Program-made: the position numbers and the translations under genes
Shown here: positions 27,019 through 36,052 of the stretch, piece after piece
How the letters are laid out: each line of letters starts with the position of its first letter
Numbering within the stretch: position 1 is the stretch's first letter
Assembly: GCF_002845745.1 (NCBI RefSeq)
Contig: NZ_PIUM01000002.1
Coordinates: forward strand, 328,639-392,638
Direction of reading: 5' to 3'
Source: Telmatospirillum siberiense
Lineage (GTDB): Bacteria; Pseudomonadota; Alphaproteobacteria; Rhodospirillales; Magnetospirillaceae
DNA length: 64,000 bases
Notes under the pieces: model-generated
Databases searched by the model: none
What the model was told of the DNA's origin: nothing
What the model saw: only the letters and a program-made list of their open reading frames with translations

Positions 27019-27857
27019 TCGCGCAACAGTTCGTTGATCGAGACTTTCGACCGGGTCTTCGCGTCCACCCGCTTCACGATGACGGCGCAATAGAGGCTGG
27101 GGCCGGGCATCCCGTCGGGCAGGGGTTTGCCGGGCAGGCTGCCGGCGACGACCACGGAATAGGCCGGAACGCGGCCATAGAAGACTTCGCCGGTCGCCCG
27201 GTCGATGATTTTCGTCGAAGCTCCGATGAACACGCCCATGGACAGGACGGCGCCCTCCTCGACGACGACGCCCTCGACGACTTCCGAGCGGGCGCCGATG
27301 AAGCAGTTGTCCTCGATGATCACCGGACCGGCCTGCAGGGGTTCGAGCACGCCGCCGATGCCGACACCGCCGGACAGATGCACGTTCTTGCCGATCTGGG
27401 CGCAGGATCCGACGGTGACCCAGGTGTCGACCATGGTTCCTTCGCCGACATAGGCGCCGAGATTGACGAAGGACGGCATCAGGATGGCTCCGGGCGCGAT
27501 GAAGGCCGAGCGGCGCACGATGCTGCCGGGAACGGCACGGAAGCCCGCCGACTTGAAGCTGCCGGCATCCCAGCCGTCGAACTTGCTGGGCACCTTGTCG
27601 TACCAGGTGGCCTGTCCCGGACCGTTGCCGATCACCGCATTGTCATTGAGGCGGAAGGACAGCAAAACGGCCTTCTTGGCCCATTGATTGACCTGCCAGG
27701 CGCCGCCCGCCTTCTCGGCGACGCGGGCTTCGCCGCTGTCCAGGGCGTTGAGCACGATCTCCACGGCCTCGCGGACGGGACCTTGCGTTCCGGTGTTGAC
27801 CTCGGCGCGGTTCTCCCACGCCTCTTCGATACGGGCGATGATCTGAGGGCTGACCAT
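27015..27857 (-). CDS. dapD: Tetrahydrodipicolinate N-succinyltransferase
   Basis: DapD succinylates tetrahydrodipicolinate, two steps before DapE. The 280-residue protein has an N-terminal helical domain and a left-handed beta-helix of hexapeptide repeats (about 105-245), for example [16 protein letters not shown] and [17 protein letters not shown] turns. The first gene of dapD-dapE, with four-base overlap at its end. Confidence 0.95.
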   Translation of the reverse strand: MVSPQIIARIEEAWENRAEVNTGTQGPVREAVEIVLNALDSGEARVAEKAGGAWQVNQWAKKAVLLSFRLNDNAVIGNGPGQATWYDKVPSKFDGWDAGSFKSAGFRAVPGSIVRRSAFIAPGAILMPSFVNLGAYVGEGTMVDTWVTVGSCAQIGKNVHLSGGVGIGGVLEPLQAGPVIIEDNCFIGARSEVVEGVVVEEGAVLSMGVFIGASTKIIDRATGEVFYGRVPAYSVVVAGSLPGKPLPDGMPGPSLYCAVIVKRVDAKTRSKVSINELLRD

Positions 27858-27920
27858 GAGCTTATCATTCTTCCAATGTGAACAACGGTTGACCGAACCT
27901 TAACCGTTGACGGACCGCTG

Positions 27921-28658
27921 TCAAGGAAGCGACGCGGTCCCGGTGGTCCTGGCCTTGGCCACGCCGGAGAGCCAGCCGGCCAAATCGTCGGTAACATGGT
28001 GGATGTGCGAAAGATCGTCGCCGGGAGCGCCGCTCCACCGGGTATGACCCTCCTCATGGACCCAGACGGTGGTCATGCCGACCGCCGCCGCCGGCGCCAG
28101 ATTGCGCGCGATGTCCTCGAACATGGCGCTCCGTTTGGGATCGATTCCGCAATGCAGGGCCATGCGGCGATAGCTCTCGGCGTTCGGCTTCGGAATATAG
28201 TCGGCGGCCTGGATGTCGAAGATCGCGTCGAAATGCCGGGTCAGGCCGAGTTTGGCCAGGACGCTTTCGGCATGGCGCTCCGAGCCGTTGGTGAAGACGA
28301 TCTTGCGGCCGGCCAGTCGTTCGAGGGCGGAATCGAGCAGGGAGGCCGTGGGCAGGGGGCTGTAGTCGATATCGTGCACATAGGCCAGGAAAACGCCGGG
28401 TTCGATACCGTGCGACAGCATCAGGCCGCGGAGCGTCGTCCCATATTCGTGGTAGTAGCGTTTTTGCAGGGTGAAGGCTTCGTCCAGGCCGAGATGCAGC
28501 GCCTCGGAAATGAACTGGCGCATCCGGACGTCGATCTGCGCAAACAGATTGCACGATGCCGGGTAAAGCGTGTTGTCCAGATCGAAGATCCAGCTATCCA
28601 CGTGGGAAAGCGCGGGCGGCGGATCGATCGGGGGAGGAGTCTCTGTCGATGATTGCAT
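27921..28658 (-). CDS. HAD-superfamily pyrimidine 5'-nucleotidase
   Basis: The 245-residue protein has the HAD nucleophile motif FDLDNTLYP (about 25-33), motif II as VFTNGS, and the lysine/aspartate motifs KPNAESY and FEDIARNL. This pattern matches the Ppase/Phm8/SDT1-like pyrimidine 5'-nucleotidases, which dephosphorylate UMP and CMP. It lies upstream of dapD on the same strand, 63 bases apart, perhaps in the same transcript. Confidence 0.85.
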   Translation of the reverse strand: MQSSTETPPPIDPPPALSHVDSWIFDLDNTLYPASCNLFAQIDVRMRQFISEALHLGLDEAFTLQKRYYHEYGTTLRGLMLSHGIEPGVFLAYVHDIDYSPLPTASLLDSALERLAGRKIVFTNGSERHAESVLAKLGLTRHFDAIFDIQAADYIPKPNAESYRRMALHCGIDPKRSAMFEDIARNLAPAAAVGMTTVWVHEEGHTRWSGAPGDDLSHIHHVTDDLAGWLSGVAKARTTGTASLP

Positions 28659-28852
28659 CGCTTTAGGAGATAAGCCTTATGATGGTCTTGCCGCAAGAAT
28701 ATAGCGCCGGGGCCGGATAATTTCTTGAGCGATCCGTTGTAAATTCTTCTTTTGCGTGCATTTTCAATCAATTAACTATGGAGCGACAGGATTTTTCTGT
28801 TAGGGTGGCGCCTCGAAGCGTGGCGGATATGGGCTTTTTCGTTGGGTGTGCC

Positions 28853-30544
28853 ATGAACCGGTTGAAGGCGCTTCTGCAGAAAGCCGGATTGCTCTCCGGG
28901 GCGCGCGGCTGGTCGGTGACGTTTGCCGGCTCGGCGATAGCCGCCTTTCCCCATCCCATACTGCTGGCCGATGGTTCCGGCCGTCTTTCTCCCGCCAACG
29001 CCGCCGCCCGCACCTTGTGTCTCGCCGCCGAGAAGGGGGTGGTGCCGGGGATCGCAGCTTGCCTGTCCCGTGCCGCCGTTTCCGGCGAAGCGCAGTTCGA
29101 ACGGGTGACGCTACCCGGCGAGGCCGGCGCCATGCTCTATGAATTGATCGTGCTGCCCATGCTCGATCACGCCGCCCTGGTGATCGCCAAGGACGTGACC
29201 CTGGAGAGCAATCTGCGGACGGCGCTGGTCGAATCGCGCCAGCGTTACAAGGATCTGGTGGACATCTCCACCGATTTCGCCTGGGAGACCGGAGAGAATG
29301 GCGCCTTCGGTTTTGTTTCGCCGCGCGGCGCGCTGGGATTCGCCGCCAATGAGATGGTTGGCCGCAAGCCCGAGGACTTCCTGGCCGAGCCGGACGGTGT
29401 GGAGGGGGACCTGCCGTTTCATGGGCGACATCCGGTGGAGAACGCGGAGGTCTGGATGCGGCGCTCCGACGGGAGCTTGTCCTGTCTGCGTGTATCCTCG
29501 TCTCCGTTGTTGGACGCGGAAGGGGGCTATCGGGGGTCCCGTGGGATCTGGCAGGACGTCACGGCGGCACGGGAGCGCGAAACGGCGCTGGCCAAGGCGA
29601 ACAATCGCGAACGTCTGCTCACTTACGTCGTGCGAACCATCCGCGATGTCGTCGAGCCGAACGACATGCTGCGCATCGCCGCCGAGGCGACGTCGTTGGC
29701 CTTGGGCGCCGCCGGCGGTCAGATCTTCCGTCGTCGCGACGATGGTTTCGAGCCGTCGGCATCCTTCGGAGACATTGGCGGGGCAGGCCCCGTTCTGGAC
29801 GCTTTGGCCGGCCGGGACGTCGTCGATCTGGTGATCGGCGAGCGGCTTGCGCTTGCCGTGGTGAGCCGGTACCGCCAGCAGGTAACGGGTGCCATCGTCA
29901 TCTGGCGGCCGGCCGACGTTGTCGGCTGGGACAAGAATGATCGTTTGCTGCTGGAGGACGTGGCCGACCAGATCGGCATCGCCAACGAGCAGATCGCCAA
30001 TCACGAACGGATCCTGGCCCTGTCGAGAACCGACGCTTTGACCGGGCTGTTCAATCGCCGCGCCTTTTTCGACGAGTTGAGCCGCCGCGTCGCCCGCCTC
30101 GAACGGGACGGCAAGCCCGCGGCCCTGATTTATATCGACCTCGACAATTTCAAGGCGGTGAATGATCGCCATGGCCATAAGCGTGGTGACGAGGCTCTGA
30201 TGGCGGTGCGCGATATTCTGATGCGCCATACCCGTTCGATCGATTTGATCGCCCGTCTGGGGGGCGACGAATTCGCCTTGTGGCTCGATGGGGCCGATGA
30301 GGAAATTGCCGTCAAACGATGCCGGGATATCGTCGCCGCGGCCCAGGACCTCCTGATGTTTTCGGGAAACGAGGATGCGCCCCTGACCTTGTCGATGGGG
30401 GTGGCGGTTCATCGGCCGGGCCGGCCGGAGACTCTCGATGACCTGCTGCAACGGGCCGACGAGGCGATGTATGGCGTGAAGCACGACGGGAAATGCGACT
30501 TCCGTCTGGCCCGCCCACCCTCCAGCGCGGAGGATGCGTCATGA
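28853..30544 (+). CDS. PAS-GGDEF diguanylate cyclase
   Basis: The 563-residue protein appears to have an N-terminal PAS-like part, a second PAS domain (about 125-250), a GAF-like region (about 260-385) and a C-terminal GGDEF domain (about 395-550). The active signature RLGGDEF is intact with an RSID inhibitory site five residues before it, so it should make cyclic-di-GMP with product feedback. ATG 28853 is preferred, because upstream codons (TCT GTT AGG, CGA) do not match the gene's usage, but starts at 28778 and 28829 are possible. Its TGA overlaps the ATG of a DUF2336 gene. Confidence 0.88.
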   Translation: MNRLKALLQKAGLLSGARGWSVTFAGSAIAAFPHPILLADGSGRLSPANAAARTLCLAAEKGVVPGIAACLSRAAVSGEAQFERVTLPGEAGAMLYELIVLPMLDHAALVIAKDVTLESNLRTALVESRQRYKDLVDISTDFAWETGENGAFGFVSPRGALGFAANEMVGRKPEDFLAEPDGVEGDLPFHGRHPVENAEVWMRRSDGSLSCLRVSSSPLLDAEGGYRGSRGIWQDVTAARERETALAKANNRERLLTYVVRTIRDVVEPNDMLRIAAEATSLALGAAGGQIFRRRDDGFEPSASFGDIGGAGPVLDALAGRDVVDLVIGERLALAVVSRYRQQVTGAIVIWRPADVVGWDKNDRLLLEDVADQIGIANEQIANHERILALSRTDALTGLFNRRAFFDELSRRVARLERDGKPAALIYIDLDNFKAVNDRHGHKRGDEALMAVRDILMRHTRSIDLIARLGGDEFALWLDGADEEIAVKRCRDIVAAAQDLLMFSGNEDAPLTLSMGVAVHRPGRPETLDDLLQRADEAMYGVKHDGKCDFRLARPPSSAEDAS

Positions 30545-31905
30545 GCCGCTTCATCGGCAAGGTGCTGGGCGTCCTGCGCGGAAAGGGGGCCGTGGAGCCG
30601 GACCGGCAGGACGGGGAAGCCCCGCCCCTGACTTACGAACAGTCGCGCGATCTGGCCCTGCATGCCGATCCCGAAGTGCGCCGGCGGCTGGCCGGAAGGC
30701 AGGATCTGCGGCCGGAAATCCTCTATTTCCTGGCCGACGATCCGGCGCCCCAGGTGCGTCGACAGATCGCCGCCAATCTGGCAACTCCGGCGCAGGCCGA
30801 TTTTCATCTGGCCGCCGATACCGATCCGTCGGTTCGGGGTGATCTGGCGCAGAAAATCGCTCGATTGGCTCCGGGGTTGTCGGCCGACGAACAGGACCGC
30901 CTGCGTCATATCACCTATGAAACGCTGCAACTGTTGGCCCGCGATCAGATCACCCGGGTCCGCCAGATTCTCGCCGAAGCCTTGAAGGATGTCGCCGATG
31001 CGCCGCCGGCGGTGATCCGGCAGTTGGCGCATGACAGCGAGTTGGCGGTAGCCTCGCCGGTGCTCGAATATTCCCCGGTGCTGACGGACGAGGATTTGCT
31101 GGAGATCATCCGCGATTGTCCGATCAGCGGGGCGCTTTCGGCCATTTGCCGTCGCAAGGGGTTGGGGGGCGCCGTCGCGGACGGCATCGCGCGGACCGAC
31201 GATATCGACGCCATCGCCGTGTTATTGGCCAATTCGTCGGCGCAGGTCCGCGAGGAAACCCTGGATCTCCTGATCGACCGGGCGCCGGATTACGAATCCT
31301 GGCATCTGCCTTTGGTCCGCCGGCCGCATCTGTCGGGCCGGGCGGCGACGCGATTGGCCCGGTTCGTCGCGGATAATCTTCTCCAGGTCCTCGAACGCCG
31401 CTCGGACTTCGATCCGAACACCAAGGCGGCGGTGGCGGCGGTCGTGCGCCGTCGTGTCGAGGAGGCCGGCGCCGACATGGCCGAATTCCGCCGCGGACGG
31501 GTGGACGAGAAAGGTGCGGTGACGGCGGAAACGGCGATGGAGCACGTCACCCGGCTGTTGGCGGAGAACAGTCTGAGCGACGCGGTCATCCTCGACGCCT
31601 TGTCGGCCGGCGATCGTGAGTTCGTCATCTGCGCCTTGGCCCTGCGCGCCGAGGTCTCGGTCGAGCGGGTTCGGAAGATCATCGAGACGCAAAGCGCCAA
31701 GGGCATGGTGGCGGTGTGCTGGAAAGCCGGCATGGCGATGACGGCTACGGTTCCCCTGCAGACGAAACTGGCCAAGGTGATACCGTCCGATGTGCTGAGG
31801 CCCCGGTCCTCGACGGCGGATGGGTACCCGATGTCGCCCGACGAAATGCTCTGGCAGTTGGAGTTCTTCGCCTCGATGGTTGGAGACGGCACGACTGTCC
31901 CGTAG
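30541..31905 (+). CDS. DUF2336 domain protein with HEAT-like repeats
   Basis: This 454-residue cytosolic protein has an N-terminal region of HEAT-like helical repeats with typical phrases (ALHADPEVRRRLAGR, DDPAPQVRRQIAANL, DTDPSVRGDLAQ), matching DUF2336, a family found mainly in alphaproteobacteria and without known function. It overlaps the diguanylate cyclase gene by four bases (ATGA), so translation is coupled and a partnership in cyclic-di-GMP signalling is a fair guess. No enzyme motif is visible. Confidence 0.8.
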   Translation: MSRFIGKVLGVLRGKGAVEPDRQDGEAPPLTYEQSRDLALHADPEVRRRLAGRQDLRPEILYFLADDPAPQVRRQIAANLATPAQADFHLAADTDPSVRGDLAQKIARLAPGLSADEQDRLRHITYETLQLLARDQITRVRQILAEALKDVADAPPAVIRQLAHDSELAVASPVLEYSPVLTDEDLLEIIRDCPISGALSAICRRKGLGGAVADGIARTDDIDAIAVLLANSSAQVREETLDLLIDRAPDYESWHLPLVRRPHLSGRAATRLARFVADNLLQVLERRSDFDPNTKAAVAAVVRRRVEEAGADMAEFRRGRVDEKGAVTAETAMEHVTRLLAENSLSDAVILDALSAGDREFVICALALRAEVSVERVRKIIETQSAKGMVAVCWKAGMAMTATVPLQTKLAKVIPSDVLRPRSSTADGYPMSPDEMLWQLEFFASMVGDGTTVP

Positions 31906-31953
31906 CCGCGATCCGTCGGACCGCCGCCTCGATGGCGGCGGGTCCCCGCCAAA

Positions 31954-32208
31954 TTAGGATTTGGGGCCGATGCTGCAGGTCACCGGGGGGCTGATGATCC
32001 ATTCCTGGACATGCGAGCCGGTCGCGCTGGTGAACTGGATGATCGTCTGGCCGGAAACGATGCGGGTTACGTGATAGGCCTCATTGGTGTAGCGACCGTC
32101 CGAGCATTTGATCTCATAGGCGAACGAGTCGGATTCGGTGAAATGAAACTGCTCGGCATAAGCCGGTGTCGCCATAACCAAGGAGGCCAGGAACAATATT
32201 TTGCGCAT
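31954..32208 (-). CDS. Small secreted protein of unknown function
   Basis: The 84-residue protein has a clear signal peptide (MRKILFLASLVMATPAYA, cleaved after about 18) and a mature part of some 66 residues with two cysteines (IKCSDG and VTCSIG) that may form a disulfide bond. ATG 32208 follows AAGGATG. It lies in a locally AT-rich area and is divergent from the TraT-like gene. I do not recognise a family. Confidence 0.65.
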   Translation of the reverse strand: MRKILFLASLVMATPAYAEQFHFTESDSFAYEIKCSDGRYTNEAYHVTRIVSGQTIIQFTSATGSHVQEWIISPPVTCSIGPKS

Positions 32209-32495
32209 GGAAACATCCTTTTTTCGAGTAATCTTCAAAAAAATATTCAATTTTATTCGAATTAAGATATTCGTCTGATCACTTGCCGCGGATCCGCTAT
32301 ATCGGACTGTGGATACATTCGTTTCGGTAGAGAATGCAGACAAGTTTCTCCTAAAAGACGCACAAATGTATACCACTTGTTCTATAATGGAAAATGTTCT
32401 TCTGCTGCTTTTGCCGAATTGGTAGGGTTGTCTCCGGGCGTTGCCCATGGGGACCGAAGATTGCACACCCTTCCAACACTATTAAGGACATGACG

Positions 32496-33317
32496 ATGCG
32501 ACCGAAAGCTCTTCCCGGCCTGCTGCTTTCCATCTCCGCAGCGGCCGCCCTGGCGGCCTGCGCCGCAGCCGATTCCGCGATCAATCACGGCACGCTCGAT
32601 GTGCAGACGCATCTGAGCGAAACCGTATTCCTTGATCCGGTGCCGCCGGATCAGAAGACGATCTACGTCAGCGCGCGAAACACGTCTGATCATCCCGAGG
32701 TCGATCTTCGCGGGCCGTTGATGCAGGCGGTTGCCGCGCGTGGCTATGCGGTGGTGCAAGATCCCAATCAGGCGCATTACATGTTGCGGGTCAACGTGCT
32801 GCAGGCCGGTAAAATCGAAACCAAGGACAAGGGGTCCCTGCTGTCTGCGAAATATGGCGAACCTCTGCTGGCCGGCGCCGGTGCCGCGGCGTTGGCTCAT
32901 GTCGCCGGTGGGAACGCCACTGCCACCACCGCGACCGGTCTCGGTGTGGCGGCGGGAACCTTCCTGCTGAACCAGGCGTTCCAGACGGTGACCTATTCGG
33001 TGGTGGTCGACATCCAGCTATCCGAACGTCCCCTGAAGGGCAGCAAGGTCAAGCAGAGCACCACCACGACGGCCGCCCAGGGCAATGGCTCCCTGGAGTC
33101 CGCCCGGACCTCCCAGACGCCCACGGGAGGCGGCGCCAGTGTCTCGGCGACGCTCAATACCAAGGTCAAGACCCAGCAGGTCGAGGAAGAGTCCGACTTC
33201 AAGCAATATCAGATTCGCGAAGTCGCCTATGCGGACCAGATGAATCTTAAGTTTGAGGAAGCCTCGCCGTTGCTGATCGCCAAGCTGTCTTCCAGCCTCA
33301 GCAATCTCTTCGAGTAA
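32496..33317 (+). CDS. TraT-like complement resistance lipoprotein
   Basis: The 273-residue protein has a lipoprotein signal with lipobox LAAC (about C22), followed by a sequence typical of TraT: VFLDPVPPDQKTIYVSARNTSD and a central glycine/alanine-rich segment GAGAAALAHVAGG. TraT is a plasmid F surface-exclusion lipoprotein in enterobacteria; chromosomal homologues occur in many alphaproteobacteria with unknown roles. ATG 32496 is chosen because AAGGA lies seven bases upstream; another ATG at 32490 is too close to it. No conjugation genes are nearby. Confidence 0.8.
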   Translation: MRPKALPGLLLSISAAAALAACAAADSAINHGTLDVQTHLSETVFLDPVPPDQKTIYVSARNTSDHPEVDLRGPLMQAVAARGYAVVQDPNQAHYMLRVNVLQAGKIETKDKGSLLSAKYGEPLLAGAGAAALAHVAGGNATATTATGLGVAAGTFLLNQAFQTVTYSVVVDIQLSERPLKGSKVKQSTTTTAAQGNGSLESARTSQTPTGGGASVSATLNTKVKTQQVEEESDFKQYQIREVAYADQMNLKFEEASPLLIAKLSSSLSNLFE

Positions 33318-33332
33318 CCGTTCTCGCGATCT

Positions 33333-33374
33333 GCCGGCGGCATCATTGTTCCGATGCCGCCGGTCCCGATTTTT
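33333..33374. terminator. Hairpin between convergent TraT and LysR genes
   Basis: CCGGCGGCATC (33334-33344) pairs perfectly with GATGCCGCCGG (33353-33363), followed on the plus strand by TCCCGATTTTT. The LysR stop (33343-33345) lies in the stem, so it can serve both genes. Confidence 0.7.
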
Positions 33375-34245
33375 CCACTGACGAAAGAAATGCCCGGGCG
33401 GCCCCGCTCAAGCGCCGTTCGCGGTGACGCAGCACCGAAAAGCGCCGGGTCGGCATGGCGCAAGCGGCGGCTTTCAACACACCGGCGCGCAGCGCGGTGG
33501 CGACGACCATCTGGGAAAGCACGGTCGCTCCGGCCCCGGCTTCGACGGCGGTGCGCACGGCTTCATTGCTGGGAAGTTCGAGGCTGACGGTCACATCGGC
33601 CAAGGTGAGCTGCCTGCTGGCCAGAAGAGCCTCGGTGGCGGCTCTTGTTCCCGAACCGGGTTCACGCAGCACCCATGGAATATTGCGGAAATCCTCGGCG
33701 GTCAGAGCCTTGGTCGCTGCCCAGGCATGCCGTTCGCCCACCACCAGAACCAGGCGGTCGTCGTCGATGGGGCGGACATCCAAGGCCGGTGCCGTAACCT
33801 CGCCTTCGACGAAGCCCAGTTCCGCCTCGCCGGCCAGCACGCTGGCGGCAACCTGGGTGGTGTTGCCGATCGTCAGCGATGTCTCGATGCCAGGATGGCG
33901 TTGATGGAAGCGCAGGAGCCGGGGCGGGAGCCAATAGGTGGCGACGGTCTGGCTGCCGACGACGCGCAGATGTCCGCGCCGCAGGCCCGTCAGTTCGGCC
34001 AGGCTTTCCTCGGCCCGCCCCGCCGCGCTCAGAACTTCGCGGGCCTCGTCGCGGAAGGCGTGGCCGGCGCCGGTCAGTTCGACGCGCCGGCCGACCCGGT
34101 GGAACAACTCCACGCCATAGCGGCTTTCCAAGGCGGCGATCGCCGCGCTGACCGCGGATTGTGTCAATCCCAACGCCTGGGCCGCCTGGGTGAAATGCAT
34201 CCGCTCGGCCACCGCCAGGAAGATGCGCAATTGTTCGAGGGTCAT
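33343..34245 (-). CDS. LysR family transcriptional regulator
   Basis: The 300-residue protein has the N-terminal winged helix-turn-helix (about 1-60: FLAVAERMHFTQAAQAL, LTQSAVSAAIAALE) and the C-terminal substrate-binding domain of the family. ATG 34245 gives the usual start MTLEQLRIF; a GTG at 34257 is possible. LysR regulators often control a divergent gene, but the next gene upstream (argB) is on the same strand, so the target is not evident. Confidence 0.85.
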   Translation of the reverse strand: MTLEQLRIFLAVAERMHFTQAAQALGLTQSAVSAAIAALESRYGVELFHRVGRRVELTGAGHAFRDEAREVLSAAGRAEESLAELTGLRRGHLRVVGSQTVATYWLPPRLLRFHQRHPGIETSLTIGNTTQVAASVLAGEAELGFVEGEVTAPALDVRPIDDDRLVLVVGERHAWAATKALTAEDFRNIPWVLREPGSGTRAATEALLASRQLTLADVTVSLELPSNEAVRTAVEAGAGATVLSQMVVATALRAGVLKAAACAMPTRRFSVLRHRERRLSGAARAFLSSVEKSGPAASEQ

Positions 34246-34323
34246 CGATCGTCTCACAAATGAAACTAATCAATACAACGAAATCGATGAACGGGACAGA
34301 TTGATGGTGGAGATAAAAGGGCG

Positions 34324-34359
34324 AAAAAAAGCCCCTCTCCCAAGGGCGGGGGAAGGGCT
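34324..34359 (-). terminator. Rho-independent terminator of argB
   Basis: Read on the minus strand, AGCCCTTCCCCC pairs with GGGAGAGGGGCT with one mismatch and one wobble, followed immediately by a run of seven T. It lies 42 bases after the argB stop and ends the rpmH-argB run. Confidence 0.8.
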
Positions 34360-34400
34360 CTGATGAGGGGATTGCGTTTATAAGGACGGCGGGCGGCCGG

Positions 34401-35321
34401 TCACGCCGCGTCGTGGCGGATCAGGGTGCCGGCGCCGTGCGGGGTGAACAGTTCCAGCAGCATGGCATGGGGGACGCGGCCGTCCAGGATGACGGCGGCT
34501 TTGACGCCCAGCTCGACCGCCTGCAGGCAGGTCTCGACCTTGGGGATCATGCCGCCGCTGATGGTGCCGTCGGCGATCAGTTGCCGGGCCTGACGGGCGG
34601 TCATGTCGGGAATCAGGTTGCCCTGCTTGTCGAGCACTCCGGCGACGTCGGTGAGGAAGATCAGCCGGGACGCCCCGCAGGCGCCGCCGATGGCTCCAGC
34701 GGCGGTGTCGGCGTTGATGTTGTAGGTTTCGCCCGACATTCCGACGCCGGTCGGCGCGATGACCGGAATGATGTCGGACTGCTGGAAGAAGTTCAGGATG
34801 TGGGGATTGATTTCCGCCGGCTCGCCGACGAAGCCCAGATCGAGAACCCTCTCGATGTTGGAGTCGGGGTCGCGGGTGGTGCGGCGCAATTTGCGCGCGC
34901 GGATCAGCTGGCCATCCTTGCCGGACAGACCGACGGCGAAGCCTCCGGCCTGATTGATGGCGGTGACGATCTGCTTGTTGATCGAACCGGCCAGAACCAT
35001 TTCAACGATGTCGACGGTGGCCTGATCGGTCACCCGGAGGCCGTCGACGAATTCGCTCTTGATCTTGAGGCGTTCCAGCATGGCCCCGATCTGCGGCCCG
35101 CCGCCATGCACGACCACCGGATTGATCCCCACCTGACGCAGCAGGACGACATCCCGGGCGAATAACTGGGCGAGGTTCTCATCGCCCATGGCATGGCCGC
35201 CGTACTTGATGACGAAGGTTTCGCCGGCATGTTCACGAAAGAAGGGCAGGGCCTCGGATAGGGTACTCGCTTTTTCGAGCCAGGTTGCGCGTTCATCGGC
35301 GCGGTTTGGATCGGCGGTCAT
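34401..35321 (-). CDS. argB: Acetylglutamate kinase
   Basis: ArgB phosphorylates N-acetylglutamate, the second step of arginine synthesis. The 306-residue protein has the nucleotide-binding KYGGHAM, the acetylglutamate site HGGGPQIG, and a late KDGQLIRA and [11 protein letters not shown]. The N-terminal extension (about residues 1-30) is seen in arginine-sensitive enzymes. Its ATG overlaps the engB stop by four bases (ATGA). Confidence 0.95.
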   Translation of the reverse strand: MTADPNRADERATWLEKASTLSEALPFFREHAGETFVIKYGGHAMGDENLAQLFARDVVLLRQVGINPVVVHGGGPQIGAMLERLKIKSEFVDGLRVTDQATVDIVEMVLAGSINKQIVTAINQAGGFAVGLSGKDGQLIRARKLRRTTRDPDSNIERVLDLGFVGEPAEINPHILNFFQQSDIIPVIAPTGVGMSGETYNINADTAAGAIGGACGASRLIFLTDVAGVLDKQGNLIPDMTARQARQLIADGTISGGMIPKVETCLQAVELGVKAAVILDGRVPHAMLLELFTPHGAGTLIRHDAA

Positions 35322-36052
35322 GGAGTGGTCTCCGGCAATGCGACGTTAAGGGCCAAGGCGGTGAGGTTAGCGCGCAACTGCGCGATCCCCAAGCCGCTTT
35401 CGGCACTGGTGGACAATATCTCGGGATGGGCGGCGGGGCGTTTGGCGATGGAGGCGGCGACCTCCGCCCGAACGGTTTCGAGCGCCGAGGGCTTGATCTT
35501 GTCGGCTTTGGTCAAGACGATCTGGTAGTTGACCGCGCTCTTGTCGAGCATGGTCATCACCTCGTCGTCGCTGTCCTTGAGACCGTGCCGCGAATCGATC
35601 AGAACGCAGGTGCGCCGCAACACCGTGCGGCCTTTCAGATAAGCCTCGACCAGCGCGTTCCACTCGGCGACCTGGTTTTTCGGGGCCTGGGCGTAGCCAT
35701 AGCCCGGCAGATCGACCAGCATCAGGCGCCGTCCCAGATCGAAGAAGTTGATCTGCTGGGTCCGGCCGGGCGTGTTGGAGGCGCGGGCCAATCCGTTGCG
35801 TCCGGTGAGCGCGTTGATGAGGCTGGACTTTCCGACATTGGAACGTCCGGCGAAGGCCACTTCCGGCAGGGAGGCCGACGGCAGGCGGGCCAGCGTCGCC
35901 GTGCCCGCGACGAAGCCGCATTCCTTGGCGAACAGGAGGCGGCCCGCCTCGATGCGGGCCGCCTCCTCGCCGTCGGTGACGGGGGCGGTCAGGTTCGGTC
36001 CTGCCGGCGCATGATCAGCCACTGCTGGGCGATCGACAATGTATTGCTCCAT
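35318..36052 (-). CDS. engB: Ribosome biogenesis GTP-binding protein YsxC/EngB
   Basis: EngB is an essential GTPase for large ribosomal subunit assembly. The P-loop [10 protein letters not shown], the NTPGRTQ switch region, DLPGYG and TKADK motifs are intact. The start is uncertain: ATG 36052 gives 244 residues but overlaps yidC by 64 bases; GTG 36022 gives 234; no ATG, GTG or TTG lies after the yidC stop before the conserved [12 protein letters not shown] non-standard CTG at 35990 in a CTGA overlap with yidC would give the usual length. The map order is rpmH-rnpA-yidD-yidC-engB-argB. Confidence 0.88.
   Translation of the reverse strand: MEQYIVDRPAVADHAPAGPNLTAPVTDGEEAARIEAGRLLFAKECGFVAGTATLARLPSASLPEVAFAGRSNVGKSSLINALTGRNGLARASNTPGRTQQINFFDLGRRLMLVDLPGYGYAQAPKNQVAEWNALVEAYLKGRTVLRRTCVLIDSRHGLKDSDDEVMTMLDKSAVNYQIVLTKADKIKPSALETVRAEVAASIAKRPAAHPEILSTSAESGLGIAQLRANLTALALNVALPETTP

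Noticed and set aside
32496..33317. Conjugative element inferred from TraT
   Set aside because: No other transfer, relaxase or integrase genes and no attachment-site repeats are visible.
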